From Thalassovita mediterranea (GTDB lineage Bacteria; Pseudomonadota; Alphaproteobacteria; Caulobacterales; Hyphomonadaceae): a DNA stretch of 64,000 nucleotides. The position numbers and the translations under genes were made by a program. A model generated the notes under the pieces. The model was not told the origin of the DNA and searched no databases. It saw only the letters and a list, made by a program, of their open reading frames with translations. Numbering within the stretch: the first letter of the stretch is position 1; each line of letters opens with the position of its first letter. Location of the stretch: assembly GCA_019448215.1 (NCBI GenBank), contig CP080408.1, positions 2,914,001 to 2,978,000 on the forward strand, in the 5' to 3' direction. Positions 25,325 through 34,287 of this stretch are shown here, piece by piece.

Positions 25325-26407
25325 TCACGCCGTCGCGCCGCTTCCGGGCGCCGGCGCGAACGCGTCATAAGCGCTTTCGTAAGTAAGGCCTTCGACCTGA
25401 TCGGCAATCAGCTTCGCGGTCGCAGGCGCGAGAAGCACGCCATTCCTGTAGTGGGCGGTCGCGATGAATTCGCCTGAACTTTTTCGGCCGATAAGCGGGC
25501 GCTCCTGCTTCCCGAGCGGTCGGAAACCGGCCCAATGTTCCAGCCGGTCTGCCCTCGCGAGCTGCGGAAGTACGCGCGCGGCTTCCTCGTGGAGCATATT
25601 GGCGACGGCCGGGTCGATGCCCTTGTTTGCGAAGTCCGGCTCACTCGTCGCGCCGATGATGGTGCGGTCGGCTTTGGGCACGATATAGCGGGCACCGAAG
25701 CGCAGGACGCTGGACGGCTGACCCGGGACAGGGCTGAGCGCAATGGCCTGCCCCTTCACTTCGGCCTTTGAACCGGTTTCTGCCGTGCCACGTGCCCAGA
25801 CGACCGCGTCGAATGGCACGCCTGCCAGCTCTTCCATCTCACGACGCGTTGTGACGGCAGACGAGATGATCTTTCCCTGTCCCGCGAAGAAACGCCGGAG
25901 CGCGCTGATCACGCGGCGATTGTCGACATGGGTGTCATTGGGGAGCAGCAGGCCGCTCTCGATCATGGGTGAGAGCCCGAACTGGTTCTGAAGTGTGGTT
26001 GCTGAAATGCGGCGGAAGCCATGCCCGAGTTCGCTCAGCAGGTTAGCCAGCGCATCGAGGCGTGTCTGCTCTTTCGCGTCTCTGGCCAGCGCCAGTGTTG
26101 GGGCGTTTGAAAGCGCGACAGGGCTTCCTGCGTGCTGCTTCATAGCATTCGCGAAACCCGGCCAAAGCCGGGCACTCTCGAAACAGAAGGCTGCGAAGGT
26201 TTTGTCCACTGGCCCAGCCTGCAGCATCAGCTCATAGGCAGGCGCGATCATCCCGGCGGCCGCCCAGCCGGTCGACATCTCTGCGGGGTTTGGATCAAAC
26301 AGCTTGACGTCATGCCCGCGCTGAGCCAGCTCAAGCGCGCAACTGAGGCCAATGAGGCCCGCGCCAGCGATGGCAATCGTCTGAGAGGTGGCGCGCTCTG
26401 CGGTCAT
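25325..26407 (-). CDS. thiO: Glycine oxidase ThiO-like FAD-dependent oxidoreductase
   Basis: A 360-residue DAO-family flavoenzyme. The N-terminal dinucleotide fold (IAGAGLIGLSCALELAQRG, about 13-31) binds FAD; the HWAGFRPLGKQERPLIG segment near the C-terminus and YRNGVLLAPATA match glycine oxidase/D-amino acid oxidase. ThiO makes the dehydroglycine used by ThiG for the thiazole half of thiamine. thiG and thiS lie 6-8 kb away on the same strand, which supports the symbol, but a D-amino acid oxidase role cannot be excluded. It is 58 bases upstream of the acyl-CoA dehydrogenase gene. Confidence 0.75.
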   Translation of the reverse strand: MTAERATSQTIAIAGAGLIGLSCALELAQRGHDVKLFDPNPAEMSTGWAAAGMIAPAYELMLQAGPVDKTFAAFCFESARLWPGFANAMKQHAGSPVALSNAPTLALARDAKEQTRLDALANLLSELGHGFRRISATTLQNQFGLSPMIESGLLLPNDTHVDNRRVISALRRFFAGQGKIISSAVTTRREMEELAGVPFDAVVWARGTAETGSKAEVKGQAIALSPVPGQPSSVLRFGARYIVPKADRTIIGATSEPDFANKGIDPAVANMLHEEAARVLPQLARADRLEHWAGFRPLGKQERPLIGRKSSGEFIATAHYRNGVLLAPATAKLIADQVEGLTYESAYDAFAPAPGSGATA

Positions 26408-26542
26408 GTCTCGCTTTTAGGCAAAGCCGCCCGCTGCGCTCAACCAGCTTGCCTCACATGAAGCGCGACAGATTGACTTGATCGCGGTCAGGCTGACGGC
26501 CGCTAGTTGCGATTGCTTCTCATTTGTGTTTTAGCCAACACT

Positions 26543-27658
26543 ATGAAAACGACGATGAAAACAATTGCGAGCGTCAGCTTCACGGCCCTGCTCGTCGCGT
26601 GTTCCGATGGCGGCGCAGCGCCTGCCTCAACCGATCAGGATGCGGTGTCTGAGAATACCGCAGAGAGCAGCGAAGCGGCCGCAACGGTCGAAGCGGGCAG
26701 CAATGGCACGCTGAACATCTACTCGGCCCGTCACTACGACTCCGACAAGCTGATGTACGAAGCATTTGAAGAGCAATCGGGTATTCGTGTGCGGTATCGC
26801 GAGGCCGGGGCGAACCAGCTCTTGGAAACGATGCGCGCCGAAGGCGAGAATAGCCCGGCTGACCTCATCATCGCGTCCGATGCGGGCGCCCTCTGGCGCT
26901 TCAAGGATGCAGGCCTGACCCAGCCGCTCCCGGAAGGTGAATTTGAGACCCTCATCCCGGAGCGTCTCATTGAGCCGGACCGCCAGTGGGTCGGCCTTGC
27001 CCGCCGTATTCGCGGTGTCGCCTATGACCCGGAGCGCATTAGCCCCGACCAGGTCGACGAATGGCAAGACCTCGCTGACCCGTCACTCGAAGGCGAGATC
27101 TGCGTCCGCTCTTCCACCAATATCTATAATCTGTCGCTGATGGCAGAGATGGTCGAGAAGTGGGGTGCTGAGGAGGCTCAGAACTGGGCGAACGCCGTTA
27201 CCGCCAATATGGCGCGCTCGCCGCAGGGCGGTGATACCGACCAGATCGAAGCGGTTGCAGCTGGTCTCTGCTCGATTGCCATCACGAACCATTATTACTG
27301 GGTTCGCATGACGCAGAGCGGCTCTGACGCGACCCGCGACGCGGCGGCTGCGACGCAGATTGCCTTCCCGAGCTTCGGTGACGGCGAAGGCATTCACGTG
27401 AACATCACAGGTGTCGCCATGGCTGCGAATGCGCAGAACAAGGATGAAGCGATCCAGTTCGTGGAATACCTTCTGTCCTCAAATGGCCAGCACCGTCTTG
27501 TCGACGAAACCAAGGAAATCCCTGTCATCGACGATGTGACCTGGCCACAGGGCCTCGACGCCATTCCGGACTTTGAAGACAGCGACACCCCGCTCGACAC
27601 GTTCGGTGAGCGCCAGTCCGAAGCCCAGCGCATCTATGATGAGGCTGGCTGGAACTAG
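26543..27658 (+). CDS. fbpA: Ferric iron ABC transporter, substrate-binding lipoprotein
   Basis: A 371-residue periplasmic binding protein. ATG 26543 (second ATG 26555) gives a short signal peptide ending in lipobox LVAC, so it is a lipoprotein, followed by a Ser/Glu/Ala linker (about 25-55) and the FbpA-type domain opening LNIYSARHYDSDK. The adjacent tyrosines in NHYYWVRM are where FbpA family proteins hold Fe(III). It is followed after 9 bases by the permease gene and then the ATPase gene, forming an FbpABC operon. The 135-base upstream region is relatively AT-rich near 26510-26540 but I cannot name a Fur site there. Confidence 0.88.
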   Translation: MKTTMKTIASVSFTALLVACSDGGAAPASTDQDAVSENTAESSEAAATVEAGSNGTLNIYSARHYDSDKLMYEAFEEQSGIRVRYREAGANQLLETMRAEGENSPADLIIASDAGALWRFKDAGLTQPLPEGEFETLIPERLIEPDRQWVGLARRIRGVAYDPERISPDQVDEWQDLADPSLEGEICVRSSTNIYNLSLMAEMVEKWGAEEAQNWANAVTANMARSPQGGDTDQIEAVAAGLCSIAITNHYYWVRMTQSGSDATRDAAAATQIAFPSFGDGEGIHVNITGVAMAANAQNKDEAIQFVEYLLSSNGQHRLVDETKEIPVIDDVTWPQGLDAIPDFEDSDTPLDTFGERQSEAQRIYDEAGWN

Positions 27659-27667
27659 CGCTTCGAT

Positions 27668-29290
27668 ATGCAGGCCATCCGGGCATCCTCACTTCACCTT
27701 CCGCGGCTAAACCCGGTCGCGCTGATCACACTGGCTGCTGCCAGCCTGATCGGCGCACCAGTCGCGATTGCGATCTTCACTGGCGTAATCGGCGGCGGCG
27801 GTGACGCGTGGATGCACATCGTGTCAACGCAACTGCTTGGCTACACGATGACGACGCTGGCCGTGATTGGTCTTACGGCTGCGCTGATCCTGTTGTTCGC
27901 GGTGCCAACGGCATGGTTTGTCAGCCTGAATGAGTTTCCCGGGCGCGGCTTTTTTGAATGGGCGCTCATCCTGCCGCTGGCAGCACCGGGCTATGTGCTC
28001 GCCTATGCATGGGCAGATGCGGCGGATGTCGCCGGGCCGATCCAATCTCTGCTGCGGGATGTGACTGGCCTGTCAGCGCGCGACTACTGGTTTCCGAGTG
28101 TCTATTCGGTTCCAGGCCTCTCCTTTGTGATGGCAAGCGCGCTCTTTCCCTATGCCTATCTGACCGCGCGGGCGGCGTTCTCCAATCTGTCTCTCTGCAC
28201 AATGGAGGCTGCGCGTAGCCTAGGGGCCTCGCCGCGCAGGCTTTTCCTGCAGGTCGCCCTTCCAGCGGCGCGCCCGGCCATCTTTGCCGGGCTTGCCCTC
28301 GCCCTGATGGAAACGGCTGCCGACTACGGTGCGGCGAGCTATCTTGGCGTCCAGACGCTCAGCGTGGGCATCTTCCGCGCTTGGCACAGCTTCAGTGAGC
28401 CTGCGGTTGCGGCGCGCCTTGCCGTGCTCCTTATCATGATTGCCTTCGGCCTTCAGTTCATTGAGCGGATCGCTCGTGGGCGCGGCGGCATCCAGCAGAC
28501 GGCCACGCGCTGGCGTACGCCTCGCCGCCAGAAACTTGGTGCGGTTGCGGGCTGGAGTGTGGCGGCGGGCTGCACGCTTGTCCTGCTGCTGAGTTTCGTA
28601 ATCCCCGTCACGCGCCTCATCTGGGTTAGCGCCGAGACCGGCCTTGGACAGGGCCAGATTGTCCGGCCATTCCTCAATTCCCTGACGCTCGCCCTTGCTG
28701 GATCTGCGGCAGCATTTGTGCTGGCCCTCACCATCACGATCGGTGCCCGTCAGAACCGTTTCAGCCAGTTCATCGGCCGCTTTGCAGCAGGCGCTGGCTA
28801 TGCCGCGCCGGGTATCGTGCTGGCGCTCGGGGCGCTTTTCATCCTCTCATGGACAGGTTTCTCCGTCGCCGGACCAGCTGCCCTCATCTTCCTTGTATGG
28901 ATCTATGCGAGCCGCTTTACGGCAGCAGGCGCAGAGCCGCTGAATGCGGCCTTCTCACGCGCGCCAGCAAGCCTCGGCAATGCCTCGCGCAGCCTCGGCG
29001 CAAGCCGGTTCCAGCGCCTTGTACGTGTCGACCTGCCTGTGGCGATGTCGGGGGCGTCAGCGGCCGCAATCATCCTGTTTGTCGAGACGCTGAAGGAGTT
29101 GCCAGCCACACTCATGCTGCGTCCATTCAACTGGGACACGCTGGCGGTCCAGGCATTTGCCTATGCATCTGATGAGCGTCTCGCAGCTGCGACACTTCCA
29201 TCGCTTCTCATCACCGCAGCGGGACTTGGCCCTGTTGTTCTCCTGTCATTGCAGCTAACACGTGCCGGTCAATCAAGGGCGGCTGGATGA
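27668..29290 (+). CDS. fbpB: Ferric iron ABC transporter permease (fused two-domain)
   Basis: A 540-residue inner-membrane permease with about 12 helices in two tandem BPD_transp_1 halves, as in FbpB/SfuB. Each half has the EAA-type loop that docks the ATPase: MEAARSLGASPRRLFLQVALP and later NASRSLGASRFQRLVRVDLP. Its stop overlaps the start of the ATPase gene (ATGA). The fused permease is normal for iron(III) systems. Confidence 0.92.
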   Translation: MQAIRASSLHLPRLNPVALITLAAASLIGAPVAIAIFTGVIGGGGDAWMHIVSTQLLGYTMTTLAVIGLTAALILLFAVPTAWFVSLNEFPGRGFFEWALILPLAAPGYVLAYAWADAADVAGPIQSLLRDVTGLSARDYWFPSVYSVPGLSFVMASALFPYAYLTARAAFSNLSLCTMEAARSLGASPRRLFLQVALPAARPAIFAGLALALMETAADYGAASYLGVQTLSVGIFRAWHSFSEPAVAARLAVLLIMIAFGLQFIERIARGRGGIQQTATRWRTPRRQKLGAVAGWSVAAGCTLVLLLSFVIPVTRLIWVSAETGLGQGQIVRPFLNSLTLALAGSAAAFVLALTITIGARQNRFSQFIGRFAAGAGYAAPGIVLALGALFILSWTGFSVAGPAALIFLVWIYASRFTAAGAEPLNAAFSRAPASLGNASRSLGASRFQRLVRVDLPVAMSGASAAAIILFVETLKELPATLMLRPFNWDTLAVQAFAYASDERLAAATLPSLLITAAGLGPVVLLSLQLTRAGQSRAAG

Positions 29291-30291
29291 GCAATCTTCA
29301 ACCAATTCACGCGCGCGGCGTCACCCGCCGCTATGATGGCCGTGCGGTCGTGCAGGATGCGTCGCTGACCCTGCAACCCGGCAAGATCACGGCATTGCTC
29401 GGCCAGTCTGGCGCCGGCAAATCGACGCTGCTGCGCCTTTTTGCTGGTCTTGAGCCGGTCGACGCAGGCGAGATCCTGCACGGCGATATTCCTGTCTCGA
29501 CGCTGTCCAAACATATGCCCGCAGAAGAGCGGCAGATCGGACTGATCTTTCAGGATTTCGCCCTGTTTCCGCACCTCAACGCCATCGACAATGTAGGATT
29601 TGGACTTAGCCGGCAAAGCAAGGACAAGCGCCGGGAAACGGCCCGTCACTGGCTCGATCGCCTTGGCCTCTCCCACCGGGCAAAAGCTTATCCGCATGAA
29701 CTGTCTGGCGGTGAACAGCAACGCGTGTCCATCGCGCGTGCGCTCGCTGCGCAGCCCGTGGCAATCCTCATGGACGAGCCGTTTTCCGGTCTCGATGTCA
29801 CACTAAAATCAGAAGTACGGCGCACAGCCCTCGCCGCGGTGGCCGAAGCAGGCATCCCTGCCCTCCTCGTTACCCATGATGCCTCTGAAGCGATGCGCGC
29901 GGCAGACCGTGTGGCGGTCATGTCTGACGGTGTAATCCTGCAGGAAGACACGCCAGAAGCACTCTACCTCAATCCGGTCAGCATGTCTGTTGCCCGCGCG
30001 CTCGGCCCTCTTCGGTCAGTCCGGCGCGGCGCGCTGCCAGAGAACTGGCAGGCAAAGGTGCCAGTCGCTGAAACATATTGCCTGCGTCCAGAGGCAGTCC
30101 GTCTCGACCCGGCTGGCGATGCCATGCTGGAAGTCATCGCCGCCCAGAGAACCTCCTCGCTCATTGAGATTGAACTCAAGCTCACTGAGACAGAGAGCAT
30201 TCAAGCGCTAGCACTTGGGCCTTTCACACCGAGCGCGGGCGACAAGCTTGCCGTATCCCTCGCGCCTGAGTTTGTCTTCGCGGCGAAGTAG
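29287..30291 (+). CDS. fbpC: Ferric iron ABC transporter ATP-binding protein
   Basis: A 334-residue ABC ATPase: Walker A GQSGAGKST (about 39-47), signature LSGGEQQRVSIARAL, Walker B VAILMDEP and the switch His in LLVTHD, then a C-terminal regulatory (TOBE-like) domain from about 235. It shares four bases with fbpB. As last gene of the operon it powers iron import; the binding protein and permease support iron over other anions or polyamines. Confidence 0.92.
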   Translation: MSNLQPIHARGVTRRYDGRAVVQDASLTLQPGKITALLGQSGAGKSTLLRLFAGLEPVDAGEILHGDIPVSTLSKHMPAEERQIGLIFQDFALFPHLNAIDNVGFGLSRQSKDKRRETARHWLDRLGLSHRAKAYPHELSGGEQQRVSIARALAAQPVAILMDEPFSGLDVTLKSEVRRTALAAVAEAGIPALLVTHDASEAMRAADRVAVMSDGVILQEDTPEALYLNPVSMSVARALGPLRSVRRGALPENWQAKVPVAETYCLRPEAVRLDPAGDAMLEVIAAQRTSSLIEIELKLTETESIQALALGPFTPSAGDKLAVSLAPEFVFAAK

Positions 30292-30389
30292 GTCGTCCCT
30301 GTCTGACATTTCAGTAAGCTGCGGTAACCGGCCTCGCCAAAGCCGTAATCATCCCATAGGCTTCACCCCTGAATAAGAGGCGAGGTTTC

Positions 30390-31751
30390 ATGCCGACACA
30401 TTTTCTGAAGGGCGCGCTTGTCGCAGCGCTCACCGCAGCTGCTGCAATGACGGCCTCTGCGCAGAGCCTGATCCGCGATGCTGAAATCGAAACCACGCTG
30501 CGCAACTGGACAGACCCGATCCTGGAAGTCGCAGGCCTCAAGCCTGAAGACGTTGGACTATACATCATCAACGATCCCGACCTGAACGCCTTCGTGGCGA
30601 ACGGTCAGCGCATTCACCTTCATACAGGTCTGCTCATAGCCGCTGATACGCCGGGACAAATCAAGGGCGTGATCGCTCACGAGACCTGCCATATCGCGTG
30701 CGGGCACAGCATCTCGCGATCGCGCGCGGCCAATGTCGCTAGCCGTCCAGCACTTGTTTCGATCGGCCTCGGGGTGCTCGCAATGGCCGCCGGTGCAGGC
30801 GATGCAGGCGCAGCGCTGATCGCAAGTTCGCAGCAATTTGCTGCGCTCAACTTCTTCGTTCACACACGCGCTGAAGAGGCTACGGCTGACGCCGCCGCTG
30901 TGTCCTATCTTGCGCAGCTCGGCCAGTCGCCGCGTGGCATCGTGGACTTCTTCAACAAATACCGCGTTCAGGAAGTCCTCTCGGAATCGCGCCGCTATCC
31001 ATACTTCCGCTCCCACCCGCTCGCCTCAGACCGGATCAGGACAACGCGGGCACTGGCTGAAGATACCGGCCTTATGGATGTCGAACCAGATCCACAAACG
31101 GTCCGCGAGTTTGATCTGATGCAGGCCAAGCTGATCGGCTTCCTGGAGCCGCTCGCCCGGGTCTACCAGAAATATCCACGCGGCGATGACAGCGAACCTG
31201 CAAGATACGCCCGCGCAATCGCTTCCATGCAGTCATCCGACATGTCGAGCGCGCTCACCGAAATCGATTCCCTTCTCGAGGAGTTTCCGGAGAATCCGTA
31301 TTATTGGGAACTTAAAGGTCAGGCGCTGTTCGAGATGGGCCGCGCCGCCGAGTCGGTGGAGCCACATGCGAAATCGCTAGAGTACCTGCCAGGGCACCCG
31401 CTTCTCCTGATCAATTATGGCCGCTCTCTCATTGCCCGTGGTGAGGAAGGGGATCTGGAGGCCGGCGAAGAAGCCTTGCGTGATGCATTGATCAAGGAGC
31501 CGGACAATTCCTTTGCGTGGAACCAGCTTGCGTCAGCGCTGGAAAAGCAGGGACGGCGGGCAGAAGCAGAACTCGCGACCGCTGAGTCCGCCTACCATAT
31601 CGGCGACTACCCACGCGCCCATATCTTTGCACGCCGCGCCATCGAGGACCTAGAAGAAGGCACCTCGCAGTCGCGCCGCGCCAACGATATCCGGAACGTC
31701 ACAGACCCTGCCCTGCCAGAGAATCAGGACTATTGGCGTCGCCGCGGCTAG
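30390..31751 (+). CDS. Periplasmic M48 metalloprotease with TPR repeats (BepA-like)
   Basis: A 453-residue protein: signal peptide (cut near TASAQS, residue 25), M48 protease domain with zinc motif H97-E-T-C-H101 and the third ligand in the RAEEATADAAAV segment, then a C-terminal tetratricopeptide region (about 250-430). This is the layout of BepA/YfgC, a periplasmic quality-control protease for outer-membrane protein assembly. A DsbA-like oxidoreductase gene follows after 107 bases on the same strand, a pairing that fits envelope protein folding. Chaperone role is inferred. Confidence 0.9.
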   Translation: MPTHFLKGALVAALTAAAAMTASAQSLIRDAEIETTLRNWTDPILEVAGLKPEDVGLYIINDPDLNAFVANGQRIHLHTGLLIAADTPGQIKGVIAHETCHIACGHSISRSRAANVASRPALVSIGLGVLAMAAGAGDAGAALIASSQQFAALNFFVHTRAEEATADAAAVSYLAQLGQSPRGIVDFFNKYRVQEVLSESRRYPYFRSHPLASDRIRTTRALAEDTGLMDVEPDPQTVREFDLMQAKLIGFLEPLARVYQKYPRGDDSEPARYARAIASMQSSDMSSALTEIDSLLEEFPENPYYWELKGQALFEMGRAAESVEPHAKSLEYLPGHPLLLINYGRSLIARGEEGDLEAGEEALRDALIKEPDNSFAWNQLASALEKQGRRAEAELATAESAYHIGDYPRAHIFARRAIEDLEEGTSQSRRANDIRNVTDPALPENQDYWRRRG

Positions 31752-31858
31752 TCCGCCGATCACGTGATTGTCAGGTGCCGGTCTGCGGCCGTGTTGAGAC
31801 AAACTCAATGAATCGCGGGTAACGACATCCACCGAACAGATTCGATACAGGACGAGAC

Positions 31859-32608
31859 ATGACCTTCAAACTGGCCCCGCTGGCCGCATTCTCCCTCCTC
31901 GCCTTCACCCCGGCCTGTGCGCAGCAGGACAGCGGCACCCCTCAAAATCGCGAAGAGATCGAAGAGATTGTGCGCGACTACATTCTGGAAAATCCGGAGA
32001 TCATCGAGCAGGCCATCATCAAGCTTCAGCAGCGCGCGGAGGCCCAAGAGGCTGAGGTCTCCCGCCAGGCAATCGCGTCCGCCTCGGCGGACCTCTATGA
32101 GAGCGAAGCTGATTATTCCATCGGCCCTGATGATGCACCGGTGACCATGGTGGAGTTCTTCGACTATCGCTGCGGCTACTGCAAGCGCTCCATGGAATGG
32201 ACGATGGACATTCCGGACGCCTATGACGGCAAGGTCCGCGTCATCTTCAAGGAATTCCCGATCCTCTCGCCCGAGAGCGAAAAAGCTGCCCTCGCGGCTC
32301 TCGCCGCGGGTGAGCAGGGCCTCTATGCCGAGATGCACCGCGAGCTTATGGAGCTCGACAATTCCAGCGGCTTCACGCCGGACGAAATCGATGCCGCCGC
32401 AGAGCGCGCTGGCGTCGACATCGCACGCATGCGCGCTGACATGGGCTCGGTCCGTCTTCAGAAAGTCGTCGCAGATAACAAGATGCTCGCCCGCAGGGTC
32501 GGCATTGACGGCACGCCGGCCTTCCTTGTTGGCGACCAGCTTGTTTCAGGTGCGAACCGGGCTGCTGTCACGCAGATGCTGGACGCCGCCGTCGAGCAGG
32601 CGAGCTAG
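31859..32608 (+). CDS. DsbA-family thiol oxidoreductase with ScsC-like N-terminal segment
   Basis: A 249-residue exported thioredoxin-fold protein. Signal peptide ends near PACAQQ; residues 31-80 form a charged helical region (REEIEEIVRDYILENPEI) like the ScsC N-terminal oligomerisation segment; the active site is C105-G-Y-C108 and the cis-proline loop is GTPAF near 220. Such proteins act as disulfide isomerases or oxidases in the periplasm, with ScsC-type ones linked to copper stress. The redox partner is not in the window. AGGACGAGAC lies before the ATG. Confidence 0.88.
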   Translation: MTFKLAPLAAFSLLAFTPACAQQDSGTPQNREEIEEIVRDYILENPEIIEQAIIKLQQRAEAQEAEVSRQAIASASADLYESEADYSIGPDDAPVTMVEFFDYRCGYCKRSMEWTMDIPDAYDGKVRVIFKEFPILSPESEKAALAALAAGEQGLYAEMHRELMELDNSSGFTPDEIDAAAERAGVDIARMRADMGSVRLQKVVADNKMLARRVGIDGTPAFLVGDQLVSGANRAAVTQMLDAAVEQAS

Positions 32609-32609
32609 G

Positions 32610-33383
32610 CTAGATCAGCCCCGCAAGTGGTGAGGATGGGTCAGCATAGCGCTTACGGCCCATCCGACCTGCCAGATAGGCTTCGCGACCAGCAATGACC
32701 GCGTGCTTCATGGCGCGTGCCATGCGGACAGGATCCTTGGCTTCAGCAATGGCGGTATTCATCAGGACGCCATCACAGCCAAGTTCCATCGCCATCGCCG
32801 CATCCGATGCGGTACCTACGCCTGCATCCACGATCACAGGCACGCGGGCCTGCTCTACGATGAGCCGGATGTTAAGCGGATTCTGGATCCCGAGACCCGA
32901 CCCGATCAGCGAACCGAGCGGCATGATCGCGCAGCAGCCAGCCTCTTCGAGCTTGCGGGCATAAACCGGGTCATCAGAACAGTAGACCATGACCTGAAAG
33001 CCGTCCGCGATCAGCGCCTTGGCCGCGCTCAGCGTTTCTTCCATGTCCGGATAAAGCGTTTTCTGGTCTGACAGGACTTCGAGCTTTACGAGATCCCAGC
33101 CGCCGGCCTCACGTGCGAGGCGCAGTGTGCGCACGGCATCGTCAGCCGTAAAACAGCCAGCCGTGTTGGGCAGATAGGTATATTTGTCCGGCGATACATG
33201 GTCCTGCAGCCGGTCCTCATCCTTGTTGGAGAGATTCACGCGCCGCAGGGCGACCGTGACCATTTCCGCGCCAGCGGCCTCGGCGGCCTCAGCGTTCTGG
33301 GCGTAGGACTTGTACTTGCCTGTGCCGATAATGAGCCGCGATTTGAACTCGCGCCCGGCGATCTTGAGCGTGTCGTCTGTCAT
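32610..33383 (-). CDS. thiG: Thiazole synthase
   Basis: A 257-residue TIM-barrel enzyme that joins deoxyxylulose phosphate, dehydroglycine and sulfur from ThiS thiocarboxylate to make the thiazole of thiamine. Seen: opening [17 protein letters not shown], the Schiff-base lysine in LVKLEVLSD, and the phosphate-binding [14 protein letters not shown] segment. It is downstream of an SRPBCC gene and thiS on the same strand. A 12-bp interrupted hairpin lies in the 67-base gap before it. Start ATG 33383 matches the family length. Confidence 0.95.
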   Translation of the reverse strand: MTDDTLKIAGREFKSRLIIGTGKYKSYAQNAEAAEAAGAEMVTVALRRVNLSNKDEDRLQDHVSPDKYTYLPNTAGCFTADDAVRTLRLAREAGGWDLVKLEVLSDQKTLYPDMEETLSAAKALIADGFQVMVYCSDDPVYARKLEEAGCCAIMPLGSLIGSGLGIQNPLNIRLIVEQARVPVIVDAGVGTASDAAMAMELGCDGVLMNTAIAEAKDPVRMARAMKHAVIAGREAYLAGRMGRKRYADPSSPLAGLI

Positions 33384-33398
33384 GGCCTGCTAGGTATG

Positions 33399-33435
33399 TG
33401 ACAATCCCATCCAACGCTAGGGGGGATGGGTGTCA
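33399..33435 (-). other. Hairpin upstream of thiG
   Basis: Inverted repeat: TGACA + CCCATCC (33399-33403, 33406-33412) pairs with GGATGGG + TGTCA (33424-33435), leaving a two-base bulge and an 11-base loop. It ends 16 bases before the thiG start. There is no T tract, so it looks more like a leader structure than a terminator. Confidence 0.4.
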
Positions 33436-33450
33436 GAACTGGTATGCCGA

Positions 33451-33948
33451 TCAGGAAAGACCGAACTTTGCGGGGTTTTCGCGTATATAGGCTTCCAGCT
33501 GCGGCAGGCCTTTCTTGAGGCCGGATTTCATCTGACCCGAAATGAGTGGCCCCAGAATGAAAGGAGCCTTTGCCCGGAAGCGCCAGTCGAGACGGCAACC
33601 GCCCGGCGTGTTCACCAGCTGATAGTCCTCGACACACGCCTTCAGGGGGAGCGTCGTCTTGTCGAAGCGGAATGCCATCCGCTTATTGTCTTCCCAAGCG
33701 AAAAAGACTTCCTCCACCGCCTGTTCTCCAATCCAGACCGTGCGCGTCGTTCCGACCTTGAAGGGCTGAGGCGAGGTCCATTCGACCTTCGTGATCGGCA
33801 GCCATTTCGTCCAGGTCTCACCGTCCAGCAGTGCGTTCCAGACAATCTCGCGAGGGAAAGGAAACTCATGGCGAACAAGCTTGGTTTTGGATGCGTCCGC
33901 GATGAACGCCTCGCCGACTTCCTCAAGCTTCTTCATTTTTTTCGCCAT
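33451..33948 (-). CDS. SRPBCC (START-like) superfamily protein
   Basis: A 165-residue protein of the polyketide cyclase/START-like fold. The HEFPFPREIVWNALLDGETWTKWLP segment near residues 27-51 and the later CRLDWRFRAKAPF strand follow the pattern; the family binds hydrophobic ligands or acts as co-chaperone-like domain. Function unknown. It sits between thiS and thiG on the same strand with 67- and 75-base gaps, so it may share their transcript. CAGGAG precedes the ATG. Confidence 0.75.
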   Translation of the reverse strand: MAKKMKKLEEVGEAFIADASKTKLVRHEFPFPREIVWNALLDGETWTKWLPITKVEWTSPQPFKVGTTRTVWIGEQAVEEVFFAWEDNKRMAFRFDKTTLPLKACVEDYQLVNTPGGCRLDWRFRAKAPFILGPLISGQMKSGLKKGLPQLEAYIRENPAKFGLS

Positions 33949-34023
33949 GACATGCTCCTGATTGTTCAGTTTACGGGGCTATCACCGCACTTGGGCGGCT
34001 AAAAGGCAGGCCGTTAGGGAAGG

Positions 34024-34224
34024 TCAGCCGCCGCCTACAAATTGCACGACTTCAAGCCTGTCACCCGGTTCCAGAACAGTCGAAGCGTGCAGAGATTTCG
34101 GTACGATCTCGCGATTGCGCTCAATGGCCATGCCGCGTGGATCGTCGGTCAGTTTTGCAACGAGATCAGACAGGCTCGCGCCATCCTCGATTTCGAATTC
34201 ATCACCATTCACGAACACTTGCAT
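34024..34224 (-). CDS. thiS: Sulfur carrier protein ThiS
   Basis: A 66-residue ubiquitin-like protein ending in the Gly-Gly needed for adenylation and thiocarboxylation; here the tail reads VVQFVGGG. The body ([18 protein letters not shown]) matches ThiS. ATG 34224 is supported by GAGAGGAG about 8 bases upstream; the frame continues upstream but into the divergent aroQ control region. Sulfur donor for thiG, two genes downstream. The 63-base divergent spacer is too short to hold a TPP riboswitch. Confidence 0.93.
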   Translation of the reverse strand: MQVFVNGDEFEIEDGASLSDLVAKLTDDPRGMAIERNREIVPKSLHASTVLEPGDRLEVVQFVGGG

Positions 34225-34287
34225 CTGAAGCACTCCTCTCAGGATCAATGGCTTGCCTTGCCTTGGAAACGCGCGCAAACGGAAGCC

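Noticed and set aside
26408-26542. Fur box or TPP riboswitch in the thiO/fbpA divergent spacer
   Set aside because: The region is AT-richer, but neither a 7-1-7 Fur pattern nor a CTGAGA/ACC(C/T)G THI core is visible.
34042-34287. N-terminal extension of aroQ to 34042
   Set aside because: It lies opposite thiS, is not part of the type II dehydroquinase family, and GGAAG before ATG 34288 gives the normal length.
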